From an uncultured Aquimarina sp. (GTDB lineage: Bacteria > Bacteroidota > Bacteroidia > Flavobacteriales > Flavobacteriaceae), in assembly GCA_947498935.1 (NCBI GenBank), contig CANMMM010000003.1, positions 186,001-250,000 on the forward strand: 64,000 nucleotides of DNA, written 5' to 3'. The position numbers and the translations under genes were made by a program. Within the stretch, counting starts at the first letter, position 1; every line of letters starts with the position of its first letter. Of this stretch, positions 9,325 to 19,085 are shown piece by piece. The notes under the pieces are model-generated. The model was not told the DNA's origin. It did no database searches and saw only the letters and a program-made list of their open reading frames with translations.

Positions 9325-9559
9325 AATGGGTACTATTTGTAATGAAAACAAAATATAACATAGGTCTTTGCTCATGTTTTATACAACATCTAAATTCATA
9401 ATCTAGTGTTTAAGTACTTATCCAGACTTTAATGCTATAAAAACAAAGTTGATTTTCCTATCCGTCAATATCATTAAAATGTATCTAGCCCGAAATCAAT
9501 TAGCAACTTTGATTTTGTTATCATTTTGGTTAAAAAAAATTATAGATGCAAAGATATGA

Positions 9560-9582
9560 GCCCGACCCCTGTGGTAACGCCC
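9560..9582 (-). repeat. Isolated end of a family A repeat
   Basis: This is the exact reverse complement of the left end of the A copy at 8840. It has no partner A body, so the rest of this copy was lost, probably when the IS110 element arrived or decayed. Confidence 0.8.
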
Positions 9583-9815
9583 AAAGAAAAGGAGTAATGG
9601 GCCGTAAGACCCCTATAAAAAACGTATTGATAAGGGTGCTTCTTGGGATGTTTATCAAGTGTTAAATGTTCTCTGATTAAATGTATTGACCTAATGACCA
9701 TGCCCTATTTGGAATTACACTGATTTTTAATAGGTTTGCAAAAAAATAAAAATTAACATAATGTATAGACTAGATCATACTTTTTACCCTCGATATCTAT
9801 ACAATAAAACGTAAC
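9583..9815. other. Upstream region of the 9816 lipoprotein gene
   Basis: No gene is seen between the A end and the lipoprotein start. A short GC-richer stretch (ATGGGCCGTAAGACCCC) and an AT-rich leader are present. The promoter of the lipoprotein gene should lie here, but I cannot place it exactly. Confidence 0.4.
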
Positions 9816-10745
9816 ATGAGAAGACTAAAACTACTATTTGCATCAGTATCGATTGTACTATTACTCACGAGTTGTGCATCTGCTTTTAAAAACATCAATC
9901 CTGAAAATCAAGAATTCAGTCATCGAATAGAAACCAATACTTTATCCCTAGAATATAATCCTGATATTTTAAGACACTCTAGAAATAGTAAATTTCAAAG
10001 AAAAGCGAACAGAAAAGATGTCGGTTTCATTGTTGGAAAATTCACCAATAAAAGTGCTGATTCTATCCATTTAGGTAAAGACGTGACTTTTAATTTAGAA
10101 AAAAGAAGTACCAAAGAAACGTATTCAAAATTAAAACAAAGCCCTTTGATTTATTATTTAGCTTTAGTATCTGTTGGGGTTAGCTTCAGTTCTAGAGAAG
10201 GTACAAATGCTTTTATAGGATTTAACCCTTTTGGATTGATATACGCGCTCCCTAATTCTATCGTAGCAGCGGTGGCTAATACAAAGATGAAAAAAGAACT
10301 TTCTAAATACGATTTAGAAAACAAAGTCATTGGTCCTAATGAGTCTACGTATGGCTTACTAACATACAACAATCTATACACCCCTACGCTAAAAATAGAA
10401 ACTGTAAAAGGGGTTAAGGTGGACTCTAAAACACATGCATCAAGATACGGATCACTTTTGGTAGAGCAATGTATGGCGTATGATCAAAAAGCATATAGCT
10501 CCTATGAGGAATATAGAAAAAGTTTTATACAGTGCTTACAATCCAGTAAACTCGTAAGAAGCGTCACTACATTCGATAGAAAATATAAAAACGGAAACCC
10601 TAAAGTCATAGGAATTAACGCAAAACATAATTTAGAAAAAAGCTCTAATTATTTATACAAAGTGGGCACTTGGGCATACTACAATGAAGATGGCACCGTA
10701 GAAAAGTTTGTGGAATATGGTATCAATGGACAAGGAACTAAATAA
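9816..10745 (+). CDS. Hypothetical lipoprotein with C-terminal MORN-like motif
   Basis: A 309-aa lipoprotein with lipobox Cys at 20 (LLLTSC). The middle has a hydrophobic stretch around residues 105-150 (LIYYLALVSVGVSF, then GFNPFGLIYALPNSIVAAVA) that could be one or two membrane segments. The end (KVGTWAYYNEDGTVEKFVEY) resembles a single MORN/YwqK-type repeat. No known family is recognised. It stands alone between repeats and ends before a bidirectional terminator. Confidence 0.7.
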   Translation: MRRLKLLFASVSIVLLLTSCASAFKNINPENQEFSHRIETNTLSLEYNPDILRHSRNSKFQRKANRKDVGFIVGKFTNKSADSIHLGKDVTFNLEKRSTKETYSKLKQSPLIYYLALVSVGVSFSSREGTNAFIGFNPFGLIYALPNSIVAAVANTKMKKELSKYDLENKVIGPNESTYGLLTYNNLYTPTLKIETVKGVKVDSKTHASRYGSLLVEQCMAYDQKAYSSYEEYRKSFIQCLQSSKLVRSVTTFDRKYKNGNPKVIGINAKHNLEKSSNYLYKVGTWAYYNEDGTVEKFVEYGINGQGTK

Positions 10746-10751
10746 ATTAAG

Positions 10752-10914
10752 AAGTGGTATCCAGTTTTTTGAGTATCGAAAAGCAAAGTTTTTTCTAATC
10801 AAAGGCAGTGATTTTTTATTGAATTCATTTTGACTTTTTTTGACCGAAAATGAGAAGAAACGTGACTGGATGAGGCACTTTTATAAATTCATAACAGCAC
10901 TACAGATAAAAAAC
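10752..10914 (+). repeat. Chimeric repeat: left half of B joined to family C
   Basis: It starts like family B (GAAGTGGTATCCAGTTTTTT, then GGCAGTGATTTTTT). At about 10821 it switches to family C (GAATTCATTTTGACTTTTTT, GACCGAAAATGAG, CATAACAGCACTAC). The join lies where B should enter its central stem, which suggests recombination between related elements. Confidence 0.6.
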
Positions 10915-10937
10915 ATACATCACTTTATATTCCTAAC

Positions 10938-10983
10938 AACCAAAAGCACCTCGTTTTTAGCTAAAAACGAGGTGCTTTTGGTT
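10938..10983. terminator. Bidirectional terminator (perfect 46-bp palindrome)
   Basis: Arms of 23 bases (from AACCAAAAGCACCTCG) are exact reverse complements with essentially no loop. It lies between the convergent lipoprotein gene (ending 10745) and the outer-membrane protein gene (ending 11011) and can serve both. Confidence 0.85.
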
Positions 10984-11010
10984 ACGTATACTTTCTGTAG
11001 ACTACCATGA

Positions 11011-12774
11011 TTAATAATTAAACTTATATGTTACGCCTCCGAGCACTTGGATTCCCTGTACGGGAAAGTTTACCCATCGCTCGTAGTTCTGACCTGCTAG
11101 GTTATTTCCTTTTACAAAAACCGATAATTGCTCACTGAATCGATAGCCTACATTGAGATTGGCATCGAAATAACTATCCAATACTGTCACTGGCTCGGGG
11201 GTATTGCCTGCAAATGCAACTGTGGTATCTATATCCTTTCGCTCTCCGACATAAAACAATTGTGCTCCTGCAAACCACTGCGCATTGATCTGGTAGTCGG
11301 CTGAAATATCTGCTTTTATTTCGGGTAAGTTCCACGCTTCTGATTCGGTATCTGTACTATAGTTATAATAAGTAGCGGCTACTCCCATTTTAAACTTTTT
11401 ATTGATATTAAAATTCAACGCTCCATAGCCTGTAAGCGTAGCAACATCGTCATATCTATAGATGAACGAATTTCCGTAATCATAGCCTTCTAATTGTACT
11501 GTTTGGGGTCTGTTATTTACAAATAGCGGTTTGTCATTCTCGGTTGTATACCCTCCTCTAATATCATAACTTACTACATCTGATAATTTGCCCTTGAGTC
11601 CTATATAGGCATCTAATTGCTGGTGTGTAGGTTGTAGCAATATTGTGGGAGCTACAAAGGGATTCTGCTGTACTGCATCGCGATAGGTTTGCTGCTGTAA
11701 ACCGCCTTCTAATGCTCCGTAGGCAATGACTACCTCATCTAATAATCGATAGGATGCTGTAATAGCAGGATAGATATAGATATTGGCATCGCTGTTCTCA
11801 TTATCCAAGCTGTATACCAATTGCGCTCCTAAGGTAAGTGACAGGGCATCCCGTAATACCAATAAGCTTGGTGCTACACTCAGATTAAGGAACTGATAAT
11901 CGATCTTAAAGGCTTTTTGCTGAGACTCAAACCCTCCGCTTAGAAAATCCACGCCTACCTTAGTAGTGATGCGTTCGTCTCCTATTTCAAAATCTAAGGT
12001 CGGTGCTAGTAAAAACCGATGTTCTGTAGATTTTTCTGAATCTGCAAAATATCGATATGATACCGCTGCATTTTTTACAAACCAGTCATCAAACTCAAAC
12101 TTACTCCCTACCCGAACTCCGATGTAGTTTTGCTGCGGGTCGATACTCGCTATTTCGGTTTCTGATAGTGTGGGCACTTCTGGTAATCCATACCAATTAT
12201 ACAATTTATGTTCTGCATCTAAAGCTACTCCATAGGTAAAATCTCTGGTTCTAGAGGTGTAATTGACTGCTAGATCGGTATTGTAAAACTTATCATCTAA
12301 TACTACGTCTTTAATCCCCCCCTGCGAAGAGTTATGATGTAAATACAATCCTATATTGTCTGAGCGATTGAGCTGAAAATTACTATAGAACTCTGCCAAT
12401 ACACTGGTAAAGTTCCCTACTCCTAGCGTAGCATAATTATCGTACAAAGGGATGCGTTTGGGTTTATCTATACTAGCTGCTTTTCCTTTTATTGGTGTAT
12501 AGGTAGAGGCTACTGGTACAGAAAAAATACTGTAGCGAATATCTTTTTTGGGTTGCACCAATGAATCTGATAATTGCGGAGTTGCTTTCATTTTAAACGC
12601 ATCACTGATGGTAGGCGTATATGCCTTTACAATCACTAAGCGTTCTGTATCGATGGTCTCTTCGGAATCCTTATCTTGCGCCGCACTATTCCATGTACAC
12701 AAGTAAGCGATCATGCTGATACCTAGTGTACACCTTTTGGTTTTGTGTAGGAATGTCTGTATACCTCTACTCAT
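11011..12774 (-). CDS. Outer-membrane beta-barrel protein (TonB-receptor-like, no plug seen)
   Basis: A 587-aa exported protein with a signal peptide ending near NSAAQ. A short conserved-looking periplasmic N-terminus (ERLVIVKAYTPTISDAFKM) is followed, from about residue 110, by repeated amphipathic beta-strands rich in Tyr and Asn with short turns. It ends in FVKGNNLAGQNYERW and a terminal aromatic strand (GGVTYKFNY), as in TonB-dependent receptors. No plug domain is seen and the barrel is short for a full receptor. It lies 28 bp downstream of the giant TPR gene, so the two are probably translated from one message and act together at the outer membrane. The specific function is unknown. Confidence 0.8.
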   Translation of the reverse strand: MSRGIQTFLHKTKRCTLGISMIAYLCTWNSAAQDKDSEETIDTERLVIVKAYTPTISDAFKMKATPQLSDSLVQPKKDIRYSIFSVPVASTYTPIKGKAASIDKPKRIPLYDNYATLGVGNFTSVLAEFYSNFQLNRSDNIGLYLHHNSSQGGIKDVVLDDKFYNTDLAVNYTSRTRDFTYGVALDAEHKLYNWYGLPEVPTLSETEIASIDPQQNYIGVRVGSKFEFDDWFVKNAAVSYRYFADSEKSTEHRFLLAPTLDFEIGDERITTKVGVDFLSGGFESQQKAFKIDYQFLNLSVAPSLLVLRDALSLTLGAQLVYSLDNENSDANIYIYPAITASYRLLDEVVIAYGALEGGLQQQTYRDAVQQNPFVAPTILLQPTHQQLDAYIGLKGKLSDVVSYDIRGGYTTENDKPLFVNNRPQTVQLEGYDYGNSFIYRYDDVATLTGYGALNFNINKKFKMGVAATYYNYSTDTESEAWNLPEIKADISADYQINAQWFAGAQLFYVGERKDIDTTVAFAGNTPEPVTVLDSYFDANLNVGYRFSEQLSVFVKGNNLAGQNYERWVNFPVQGIQVLGGVTYKFNY

Positions 12775-12802
12775 AAAATCTGTTTATTTTGCTAGCGGTT
12801 TG

Positions 12803-15800
12803 CTATTGCTCGGTTTGTATCGATGAATTGGTTTTTGCTTCTTTTGCCTTTATTTTTCGAAGTTCGATGCGGGCTTCTTCTACTACATCCTGATATTCTG
12901 TAAAATTCTGAATGACACTTTCTAGAATATAGGTGGCTTGATATGCATCTTTTAGCCCATAAAAGTTTTTAGCCATGAGTAGTAATCCTTTGGCTCCATA
13001 CAATTTATAGCTAGCATATTCTTTGGCTAATTTTTGAATCGTACCGTTAGAGACTGCATAGGCATCTTCTTTGTGTTCGAAATAGGCTTTATAGTACAAT
13101 GCTTCTGCACCGAGCGCTCCTGTAGCCATCTTGCGTACTTCTGCATAGGCTGCGGCTGCTCTGGTATCATCTGCGGTTTGTAGTGCTGCTCTGGCAATAA
13201 ATACTTGTGCATCGCTTTTTACATCGTTTTGTATTTTCGGGTTTTTTAATACTTTTTCGGCATAGGCTATGGTCTCTGGGTAGTGCACTAATTGATAATG
13301 AGACTTCATTAAATTAGACTGTGCAAATAACAGGTTTTGCGGAAACTCTGCATCTCTTTCTAAACGTTCTAGAATCGAAATAGCTTCTGTATGCGCACTG
13401 TCTTCTAGGTAGATCAGTGCCAGCCGTGCTAATGCCTGCTCTGTATATTCGGTACGCTCTTTTTCTAAAACGTATTGATAATGTGGAATGCTTGCTTTTT
13501 TATTGCCTTCTTTAAATTTTAATTCTGCTAGGTAAAAATGACTTTTTAAGGCGTGTAATCCTTGTGGAAATGCAGCCAAATATTGTTCAAATCCTATTAT
13601 TGCTTCTTCTGGGCTCCCTTCTAAGAATTGTTTTTCTGCCGCTTCGTAGGAGGTGTTATCTAAGTCTGTATCACTGACATCGATAAAACTAAGTCCCTTA
13701 ACCCATGTGGCATACTCCTCTGTTCTACCGAGATCTACATAAATCAATCGTGCTGTATTGACTGCTTGTATGGCTTCTTCTGTTCCTGGAAAATCAGATA
13801 CAACTTGCTTAAATTTGGTCAAAGCTCTATCTCCCTGATCATTATTATAATAGATCAATCCTTGTTTCAAAATCGCTTTGGGTACATAGGAACTTCTAGG
13901 CAATTCCTTGATCAAACGATCATAAGCTGCGATCCCTCGCTGTGTTTTATTTTCTGCTATATAGGTATTCCCCAGTGCAAACATCGCATCGTCTCTATAG
14001 GTAGATGTGGGATACGATTTTAGAAACATTTCTAGATCACTGATTTTTTTGGTATTCTTTTTTACAAAACCATAACTAATCGCTTTCTGATAGTGTGCGT
14101 AATCGGCATCCGCTCCACCTCGTTTGATGGCTTCGTTATATGCTTTCATCGCTGGCCAGTATTTACTGGTTATAAAATAGCTATCCCCTAATCGCAGGTA
14201 GGCATCCGTTAAGCGTTCGTTATTAGCACTCGCTTTCTTTACATAGGTATCAAAAGAAGCTGCGGATTTTGTATACTCCTTTAGCTTAAAATAGGCATAA
14301 CCCAGATGGTATTCTAAATGTTCGTATTCTGGCTGTGATGCTGCCGATGTACTGCCTTGAAACTGTTTAAATCCTATAAGGGCTTCTTGGTAATTCTGCT
14401 GTAGGTACTGACTCTCGGACTTCCAATAAATGGCTTTTGCGGTATACATGGGAGTTGTCTGAGCGCTTAATGATTTATCGAAATAGGTAATCGCCTCGGC
14501 ATAGTTCCCTTCGTTATACAATTCTATGGCTCTAAAAAAGGCTACTTTTTGGTAAGTGACCTTGTCACTAAAATTACGACTCTGCTCTAATAACTCCATT
14601 GCCGCCTTGTAGTTCTTAGAGGTGATATAGGAACTGATTAACAGCTCTTTGATTTCTTCTTTATGTTCTGTATTACTATACGTATTCAGGTAGCGCAGCA
14701 GTACATTGGATACGGGTTCGTAGGAGTTACCGATTTCATAGCCTAGCTTGGCATAATTGACTAAGGCATCTTCTCTAATTTCTGCACTAAATTCCATTTC
14801 GGATGCATTTTTAAAAGCATTGAGGGCTTGCTGCTTTTGATTGGACTGCAAGTACGATTCTGCTAGATGGTAGTAGGCATTCTGAGCGGTGGCATTACGC
14901 CCATCTATAATCTTATTGAATTCTGAAATGGCCTTGGCATAATCACCTCTTTTATAATAAGCGTATCCTAATTGGTAATAGTCTGTATTGTTCCACTTGC
15001 CTTTTCGGCCTTTATATCCTTGTAAGTATGGGATGGCTGCTTCGTAATCACCTAAGTTAAAATAGCTTTCTCCTATAATTTTGTTCAATTCTGATTTTTC
15101 AGAGGGTTTAGACGTAGGCAATTGTCGTAATCCATCTTCTATGGCTTTTTCAAACGCTCCTGATTTAAAGTGCATATCACTCTGAAAATAGGATAGGTTC
15201 TTATTATAGGTGTCTAAATCTTTTACTTCGTCAAACAGACGGTCTGCTTCTTGGTAATTATCACCTTCATAGGCTATAAATCCTAGGTAGTACTTAGCTT
15301 GTGCTCCATAAGCTTCGGTTTCTTCTACCTTATTTAGGTATTTCTTGGCTTCATTAAATCGCTGAATCTTAAAATATGCATAACCATTATTAAAATTATA
15401 TTTCTCTTGTTCTGCTCGGCTCATGTTTCCTGTTTCTACCTTATCATACCACTTACGGGCATAAGCATACTTTCCATTATCGAAATAATAATTGGCTACA
15501 TCTAGATAGGCTGCATTGCGCTTGATACTGGTCGGATACTTGGTTACAAAATCTTCCATCAATCCATCGGCTCCTTTTTGATTGAGCCATACGGCACAAT
15601 TGGCTATGTAGTAGGTGCATTCTGCATCGATATGCTCATCTTCTACACGATCTCTTACGGTATCGAATAGGTTTTGTGCTGCTAAAAATTGTTTGTTGTT
15701 ATAGAGAGCTAATGCTTGATTAAACTGCACTAAATCATTGGTGTATATGGCGGATTGCTGTGCCAATGCTCCAAAAGATAGTAAGGTGAGAAAAAATACC

Positions 15801-15820
15801 CAAGTGATGTATTTTACCAT
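12803..15820 (-). CDS. Giant exported tetratricopeptide-repeat protein
   Basis: The start is set at ATG 15820 (MVKYITWVFFLTLLSFGALA is a signal peptide, cut after AQ). An in-frame ATG at 15970 would add 50 residues without signal character. The mature protein of about 985 residues is almost entirely TPR helices, with many copies of patterns such as YYQLGYAYYKRGDYAKAI, YHLGYAYFKLKEYTKSA and AMFALGNTYIAENKTQRGI. It should be a long superhelical scaffold in the periplasm or on the outer membrane. The outer-membrane barrel gene follows after 28 bp; a structural or assembly partnership is inferred. It is divergent from ftsE across a 750-bp repeat-bearing gap. Confidence 0.85.
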   Translation of the reverse strand: MVKYITWVFFLTLLSFGALAQQSAIYTNDLVQFNQALALYNNKQFLAAQNLFDTVRDRVEDEHIDAECTYYIANCAVWLNQKGADGLMEDFVTKYPTSIKRNAAYLDVANYYFDNGKYAYARKWYDKVETGNMSRAEQEKYNFNNGYAYFKIQRFNEAKKYLNKVEETEAYGAQAKYYLGFIAYEGDNYQEADRLFDEVKDLDTYNKNLSYFQSDMHFKSGAFEKAIEDGLRQLPTSKPSEKSELNKIIGESYFNLGDYEAAIPYLQGYKGRKGKWNNTDYYQLGYAYYKRGDYAKAISEFNKIIDGRNATAQNAYYHLAESYLQSNQKQQALNAFKNASEMEFSAEIREDALVNYAKLGYEIGNSYEPVSNVLLRYLNTYSNTEHKEEIKELLISSYITSKNYKAAMELLEQSRNFSDKVTYQKVAFFRAIELYNEGNYAEAITYFDKSLSAQTTPMYTAKAIYWKSESQYLQQNYQEALIGFKQFQGSTSAASQPEYEHLEYHLGYAYFKLKEYTKSAASFDTYVKKASANNERLTDAYLRLGDSYFITSKYWPAMKAYNEAIKRGGADADYAHYQKAISYGFVKKNTKKISDLEMFLKSYPTSTYRDDAMFALGNTYIAENKTQRGIAAYDRLIKELPRSSYVPKAILKQGLIYYNNDQGDRALTKFKQVVSDFPGTEEAIQAVNTARLIYVDLGRTEEYATWVKGLSFIDVSDTDLDNTSYEAAEKQFLEGSPEEAIIGFEQYLAAFPQGLHALKSHFYLAELKFKEGNKKASIPHYQYVLEKERTEYTEQALARLALIYLEDSAHTEAISILERLERDAEFPQNLLFAQSNLMKSHYQLVHYPETIAYAEKVLKNPKIQNDVKSDAQVFIARAALQTADDTRAAAAYAEVRKMATGALGAEALYYKAYFEHKEDAYAVSNGTIQKLAKEYASYKLYGAKGLLLMAKNFYGLKDAYQATYILESVIQNFTEYQDVVEEARIELRKIKAKEAKTNSSIQTEQ

Positions 15821-16230
15821 ATGTGTGTTTCTTTTATGATCAGATGTATAACGATAATATACCAAATTGCATAGCTGATATGCTATAACTGGTTTTGATT
15901 CGTTATGAATAGCGTAATTGTTGTTTCCCGTGAATATGTTTTGCAGAGAGGGTTTATGTATCGTATTCATAATAACGAATTATTTTTGCGTTCATTACAT
16001 TTTGGATGGTATTTCCTAAGTACTGCACTGGTATTCATAGTATATAATGTGTATTTTACGATTGCTTAGCGCTATCTATTGCTCCGCATTATTTTTCTTA
16101 CAAAATTGCAAAAAAAAAGTGATTTGTAGGATGTGAAGTGCTATAGAAATACAAACTGTCTAAAACGTCTATCTATATAAAGAATAGTGTAGGAATACAA
16201 CGTGCCTATGCATATACTAAACACTATTTT

Positions 16231-16318
16231 GCGTTAGGGATAGTAGTAGAAATCCCACAGCTCGACCTTAGGAGAGCGAGGAATTGGAACGGATAGCCCG
16301 ACCCTTGTGGTAACGCCC
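16231..16318 (-). repeat. Family A repeat, copy 2 (short type)
   Basis: It runs from GCGTTAGGGATAG to GTGGTAACGCCC, 88 bp. The centre reads AATCCCACAGCTCGACC... GCGAGGAATTGG, as in the copies at 25491, 43415 and 55207. Confidence 0.9.
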
Positions 16319-16372
16319 CAACAATAAAATATGTACGAATAAATACATTTGTATATAAACTTTTTTACTTTT

Positions 16373-16532
16373 GAAGTGGTTTATACTTTTTCAATTTTTT
16401 ATAAAAACGATCTTTTGCATCCAAATTTTGCATTTTTTTAGTTTTCGAGTGCTGCTATGCAACTAAAAAATTACTTCATTGGGTCACAAAATCTTCGATT
16501 TTTGCTGAAATCAAAAAAGCCTAAACCACTTC
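16373..16532 (-). repeat. Family B repeat, copy 2
   Basis: A 160-bp hairpin with outer arms GAAGTGGTTTATAC and a right end CCTAAACCACTTC. The central GAGTGCTGCTATGCAAC stem is in reverse orientation relative to copy 1. Confidence 0.85.
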
Positions 16533-16567
16533 TATACTAAAATTAATTGATTACACAACACTCGCTT

Positions 16568-17251
16568 ATGTCTCAGCTTGTCCTTAGTTTAAAGAATGCT
16601 TCTATCTATCAACGCGAAAACCTCATCCTATCTGATGTAAATATAGAGGTGAATAAAGGCGACTTTGTATACCTAATCGGTAAAACGGGTACTGGAAAGA
16701 GTAGTTTTATGAAAACCTTGTATGGTGATATTCCACTGGTAGAAGGCGAGGGTGTGATCGTGGATTTTGACCTGCCTACACTACAAGAGGAACAGATTCC
16801 GTACCTACGGAGGAAACTAGGGATTATCTTCCAGGATTTTAAGCTACTCAATGATCGTACGGTACGTGGCAATCTGATATTCGTACTCAAGGCTACAGGA
16901 TGGGTAGATACCGATGCGATGAATCGCAAGATTGACGATGTACTGGACAAGGTAGGCATGAAAGACAAAGATCAAAAATATGCGTATCAATTATCAGGTG
17001 GGGAGCAACAACGTATCGCAATTGCACGAGCATTATTAAATGATCCTGAACTGATCATTGCAGATGAGCCTACTGGAAATTTAGATCCTCAGACTTCTGT
17101 AGAGGTGATGGAGGTACTACAGGAAATTAATAAAAATGGAAATACGATCTTAATGGCTACGCATGATTATGCATTGTTACTAAAATACCCTTCGAAGACG
17201 CTGAAATGCGAGGGAAATAAGGTATTTGAGGTAGTACAGCGCAAAGCATAA
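16568..17251 (+). CDS. ftsE: Cell-division ABC ATPase FtsE
   Basis: The start is taken at ATG 16568 ([14 protein letters not shown]); the in-frame ATG at 16547 adds seven residues that look unlike the family. The protein is about 227 aa. Walker A GKTGTGKS is at 38-45, the Q-loop is in [17 protein letters not shown], the signature is [15 protein letters not shown], and Walker B is [12 protein letters not shown], followed by an H-loop (MATHDY). The [10 protein letters not shown] segment after the Q-loop is typical of FtsE rather than LolD. With FtsX, FtsE couples the divisome to cell-wall hydrolases. No ftsX is adjacent. The next gene, a glycosyltransferase, starts 20 bp downstream. Confidence 0.88.
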   Translation: MSQLVLSLKNASIYQRENLILSDVNIEVNKGDFVYLIGKTGTGKSSFMKTLYGDIPLVEGEGVIVDFDLPTLQEEQIPYLRRKLGIIFQDFKLLNDRTVRGNLIFVLKATGWVDTDAMNRKIDDVLDKVGMKDKDQKYAYQLSGGEQQRIAIARALLNDPELIIADEPTGNLDPQTSVEVMEVLQEINKNGNTILMATHDYALLLKYPSKTLKCEGNKVFEVVQRKA

Positions 17252-17271
17252 ATACTACAATTCACTTCTGT

Positions 17272-18147
17272 ATGCTATCTGTGTTAATCCCTGTATTTAA
17301 TTACCCTGTCGTTTCGCTAGTAGAAACGATCCATCGACAGGCAATTGCATGTGGTATCACTTTCGAAATTGTAGTGCTAGATGATGGTTCTACCTTGCAT
17401 ACGGAAGCGAATATGATTATAGATCGTATGGCGCATTGTAGCTACGAGCGTTTGACTACGAATGTGGGTAGAAGTGCGATCAGAAATCAATTAGCAGCAA
17501 AGGCTACGTATGACACGCTGTTATTTATCGATGCGGGTACCATGCCGAAATCAGATACTTTTATACATCATTATATCCAAGAATTAGAGCATGCCGTGGT
17601 CGTAGGTGGTATGACATGCCTAGCAGAAAAACCTGCTGCTCCATATCGACTGCGATGGCTATACACACGGCAAAGAGAATCGACAGTGGGGGCGTCTGAA
17701 GAACGTCCTGTGATATGTTCTTCTAATTTTAGGATTCGGAAATCAATTTTTGACACCATTCAATTCGATGCATCACTAACTAGGTATGGATGTGAGGATG
17801 TATTGTTTTTTGATACAATTGCGCAGCAGTCCATTACTATCACCTATATTGATAATCCTGTGATACATGATGCGGGGGATGATGCTACTACTTTTGTCCA
17901 AAAAACAGAACATGCATTAGAAAATCTGCTGTATTTAATAAACAATCAGAAGATAGCTCCCAATCGGTTTAGAGTTGCCTCTCTGTATGGTCAATTACAC
18001 AGATGGCGATTGGATAGACTGGTCTTATTTCTTTTTAAAGTATCTAAAAAATCTCTACTACGTAATTTTAATTCTGCTACTCCATCGCTTCGTTACTTTG
18101 ATTTCTATAAATTGGGGTATTTTTGTTCCTTAAAACACAAGAAGTAA
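17272..18147 (+). CDS. Family 2 glycosyltransferase
   Basis: A 291-aa GT-A enzyme: MLSVLIPVFNYP opens the nucleotide-binding fold, VVLDDGST (about 35-42) binds the nucleotide, and NVGRSAIRNQL precedes the metal site. The usual DxD appears as IDAGTMP, so the last Asp is replaced. The later GCEDVLFFDTI carries the ED catalytic-base motif. It probably transfers a sugar during surface polysaccharide synthesis. Its stop codon shares a base with the start of the next glycosyltransferase (TAATG), which indicates translational coupling. It follows ftsE by 20 bp. Confidence 0.85.
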   Translation: MLSVLIPVFNYPVVSLVETIHRQAIACGITFEIVVLDDGSTLHTEANMIIDRMAHCSYERLTTNVGRSAIRNQLAAKATYDTLLFIDAGTMPKSDTFIHHYIQELEHAVVVGGMTCLAEKPAAPYRLRWLYTRQRESTVGASEERPVICSSNFRIRKSIFDTIQFDASLTRYGCEDVLFFDTIAQQSITITYIDNPVIHDAGDDATTFVQKTEHALENLLYLINNQKIAPNRFRVASLYGQLHRWRLDRLVLFLFKVSKKSLLRNFNSATPSLRYFDFYKLGYFCSLKHKK

Positions 18148-19085
18148 TGCCTTTATTCTCTGTAGTTGTTCCGTTATACAATAAGCAAGATCACATCCGT
18201 GATACGATGTTGTCTATTCTAGCGCAATATGAAGATGATTATGAGATCGTGGTGATTAATGACGGTTCTACAGATGGTAGTGAACGTATTGTGCAAGAAA
18301 TAAAGAGTGCTAAAATTAAGTATTTCTCGCAACCAAACAAGGGGGTTTCTAGTGCTCGGAATTTGGGTATCGCTAAGGCTAGTGGCACCTATATAGCGTT
18401 TATTGATGCCGATGATTATTGGACTCCTAATCACCTCAGCGAACTTAGAAAGGGGATCGAATTATTTCCGGATCAACATGTGTTTTGCACGAATTATTGT
18501 TTGCAATTATCCAAACAACTCACCCGAGAGACTACATTCAGCCACTTGGTAGCCCCAAAGGAAATTGTGGTACTGGATAATTTTTTTAAATACAATTTAC
18601 TAGATCCTATTGCCACAGGGTCTACGATGTGTATTCGTACATCGCTATTACAACAGGGATACTATTTTGATACTGATATTGTATCGGGTCAGGACACGGA
18701 GTTATGGATTCGATTGGGCTTGCAATACGCCTTGGTGTTTAATCCTAAGGTAACTACTACGTATATCAAGGATGTGCAGAACAGTCTTTCTAAAAGCAAT
18801 CAACTGGCTTCTAGAAAAATGCTTACTGAGCGATTCGTTGTTGAGGAAGGTACGAATATCTATTTAAAAAAATACATCGACCTGAATCGTTTCTCCATTG
18901 CCATCGGGTATAAAATGATTGGAGATCTATCTACTTTTAAAACACTAGCCGATGCAATAGACCTGAATCATCTGCATGCAAAACAACGTTTTTTACTACG
19001 TTGTACTCCTTCTATGCTACGCCTGCTCATGGGTGTAAAAAAACAATTACAGCGTTTAGGAATCGCTTCTTCTGCTTTTAAATAG
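18147..19085 (+). CDS. Family 2 glycosyltransferase
   Basis: The start is set at ATG 18147, overlapping the previous stop as TAATG, which gives MPLFSVVVPLYNKQDHI. An upstream TTG at 18123 lies inside the previous gene. The protein has about 312 aa. GT2 motifs: VVINDGSTDGSERI, NKGVSSARNLGI, FIDADDYW (the DxD metal site) and SGQDTELWIRLG (ED-type base). The substrate is unknown. Its last 30 bp overlap the convergent ketoisomerase gene. Confidence 0.87.
   Translation: MPLFSVVVPLYNKQDHIRDTMLSILAQYEDDYEIVVINDGSTDGSERIVQEIKSAKIKYFSQPNKGVSSARNLGIAKASGTYIAFIDADDYWTPNHLSELRKGIELFPDQHVFCTNYCLQLSKQLTRETTFSHLVAPKEIVVLDNFFKYNLLDPIATGSTMCIRTSLLQQGYYFDTDIVSGQDTELWIRLGLQYALVFNPKVTTTYIKDVQNSLSKSNQLASRKMLTERFVVEEGTNIYLKKYIDLNRFSIAIGYKMIGDLSTFKTLADAIDLNHLHAKQRFLLRCTPSMLRLLMGVKKQLQRLGIASSAFK

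Larger units (their letters stand above)
15821..16567. other. Divergent intergenic region with A and B repeats
   Basis: It separates the divergent TPR and ftsE genes. It contains a family A copy (16231-16318) and a full family B copy (16373-16532) in reverse orientation, only 54 bp apart. The B copy ends about 36 bp before the ftsE start, so it probably lies in the ftsE leader. The remaining 400 bp near the TPR gene hold no recognisable feature. Confidence 0.6.

Noticed and set aside
9328..9375. Longer N-terminus for the IS110 remnant
   Set aside because: The typical IS110 start is MNLKYSVGLDVSSKK; the upstream 17 codons are AT-rich leader.
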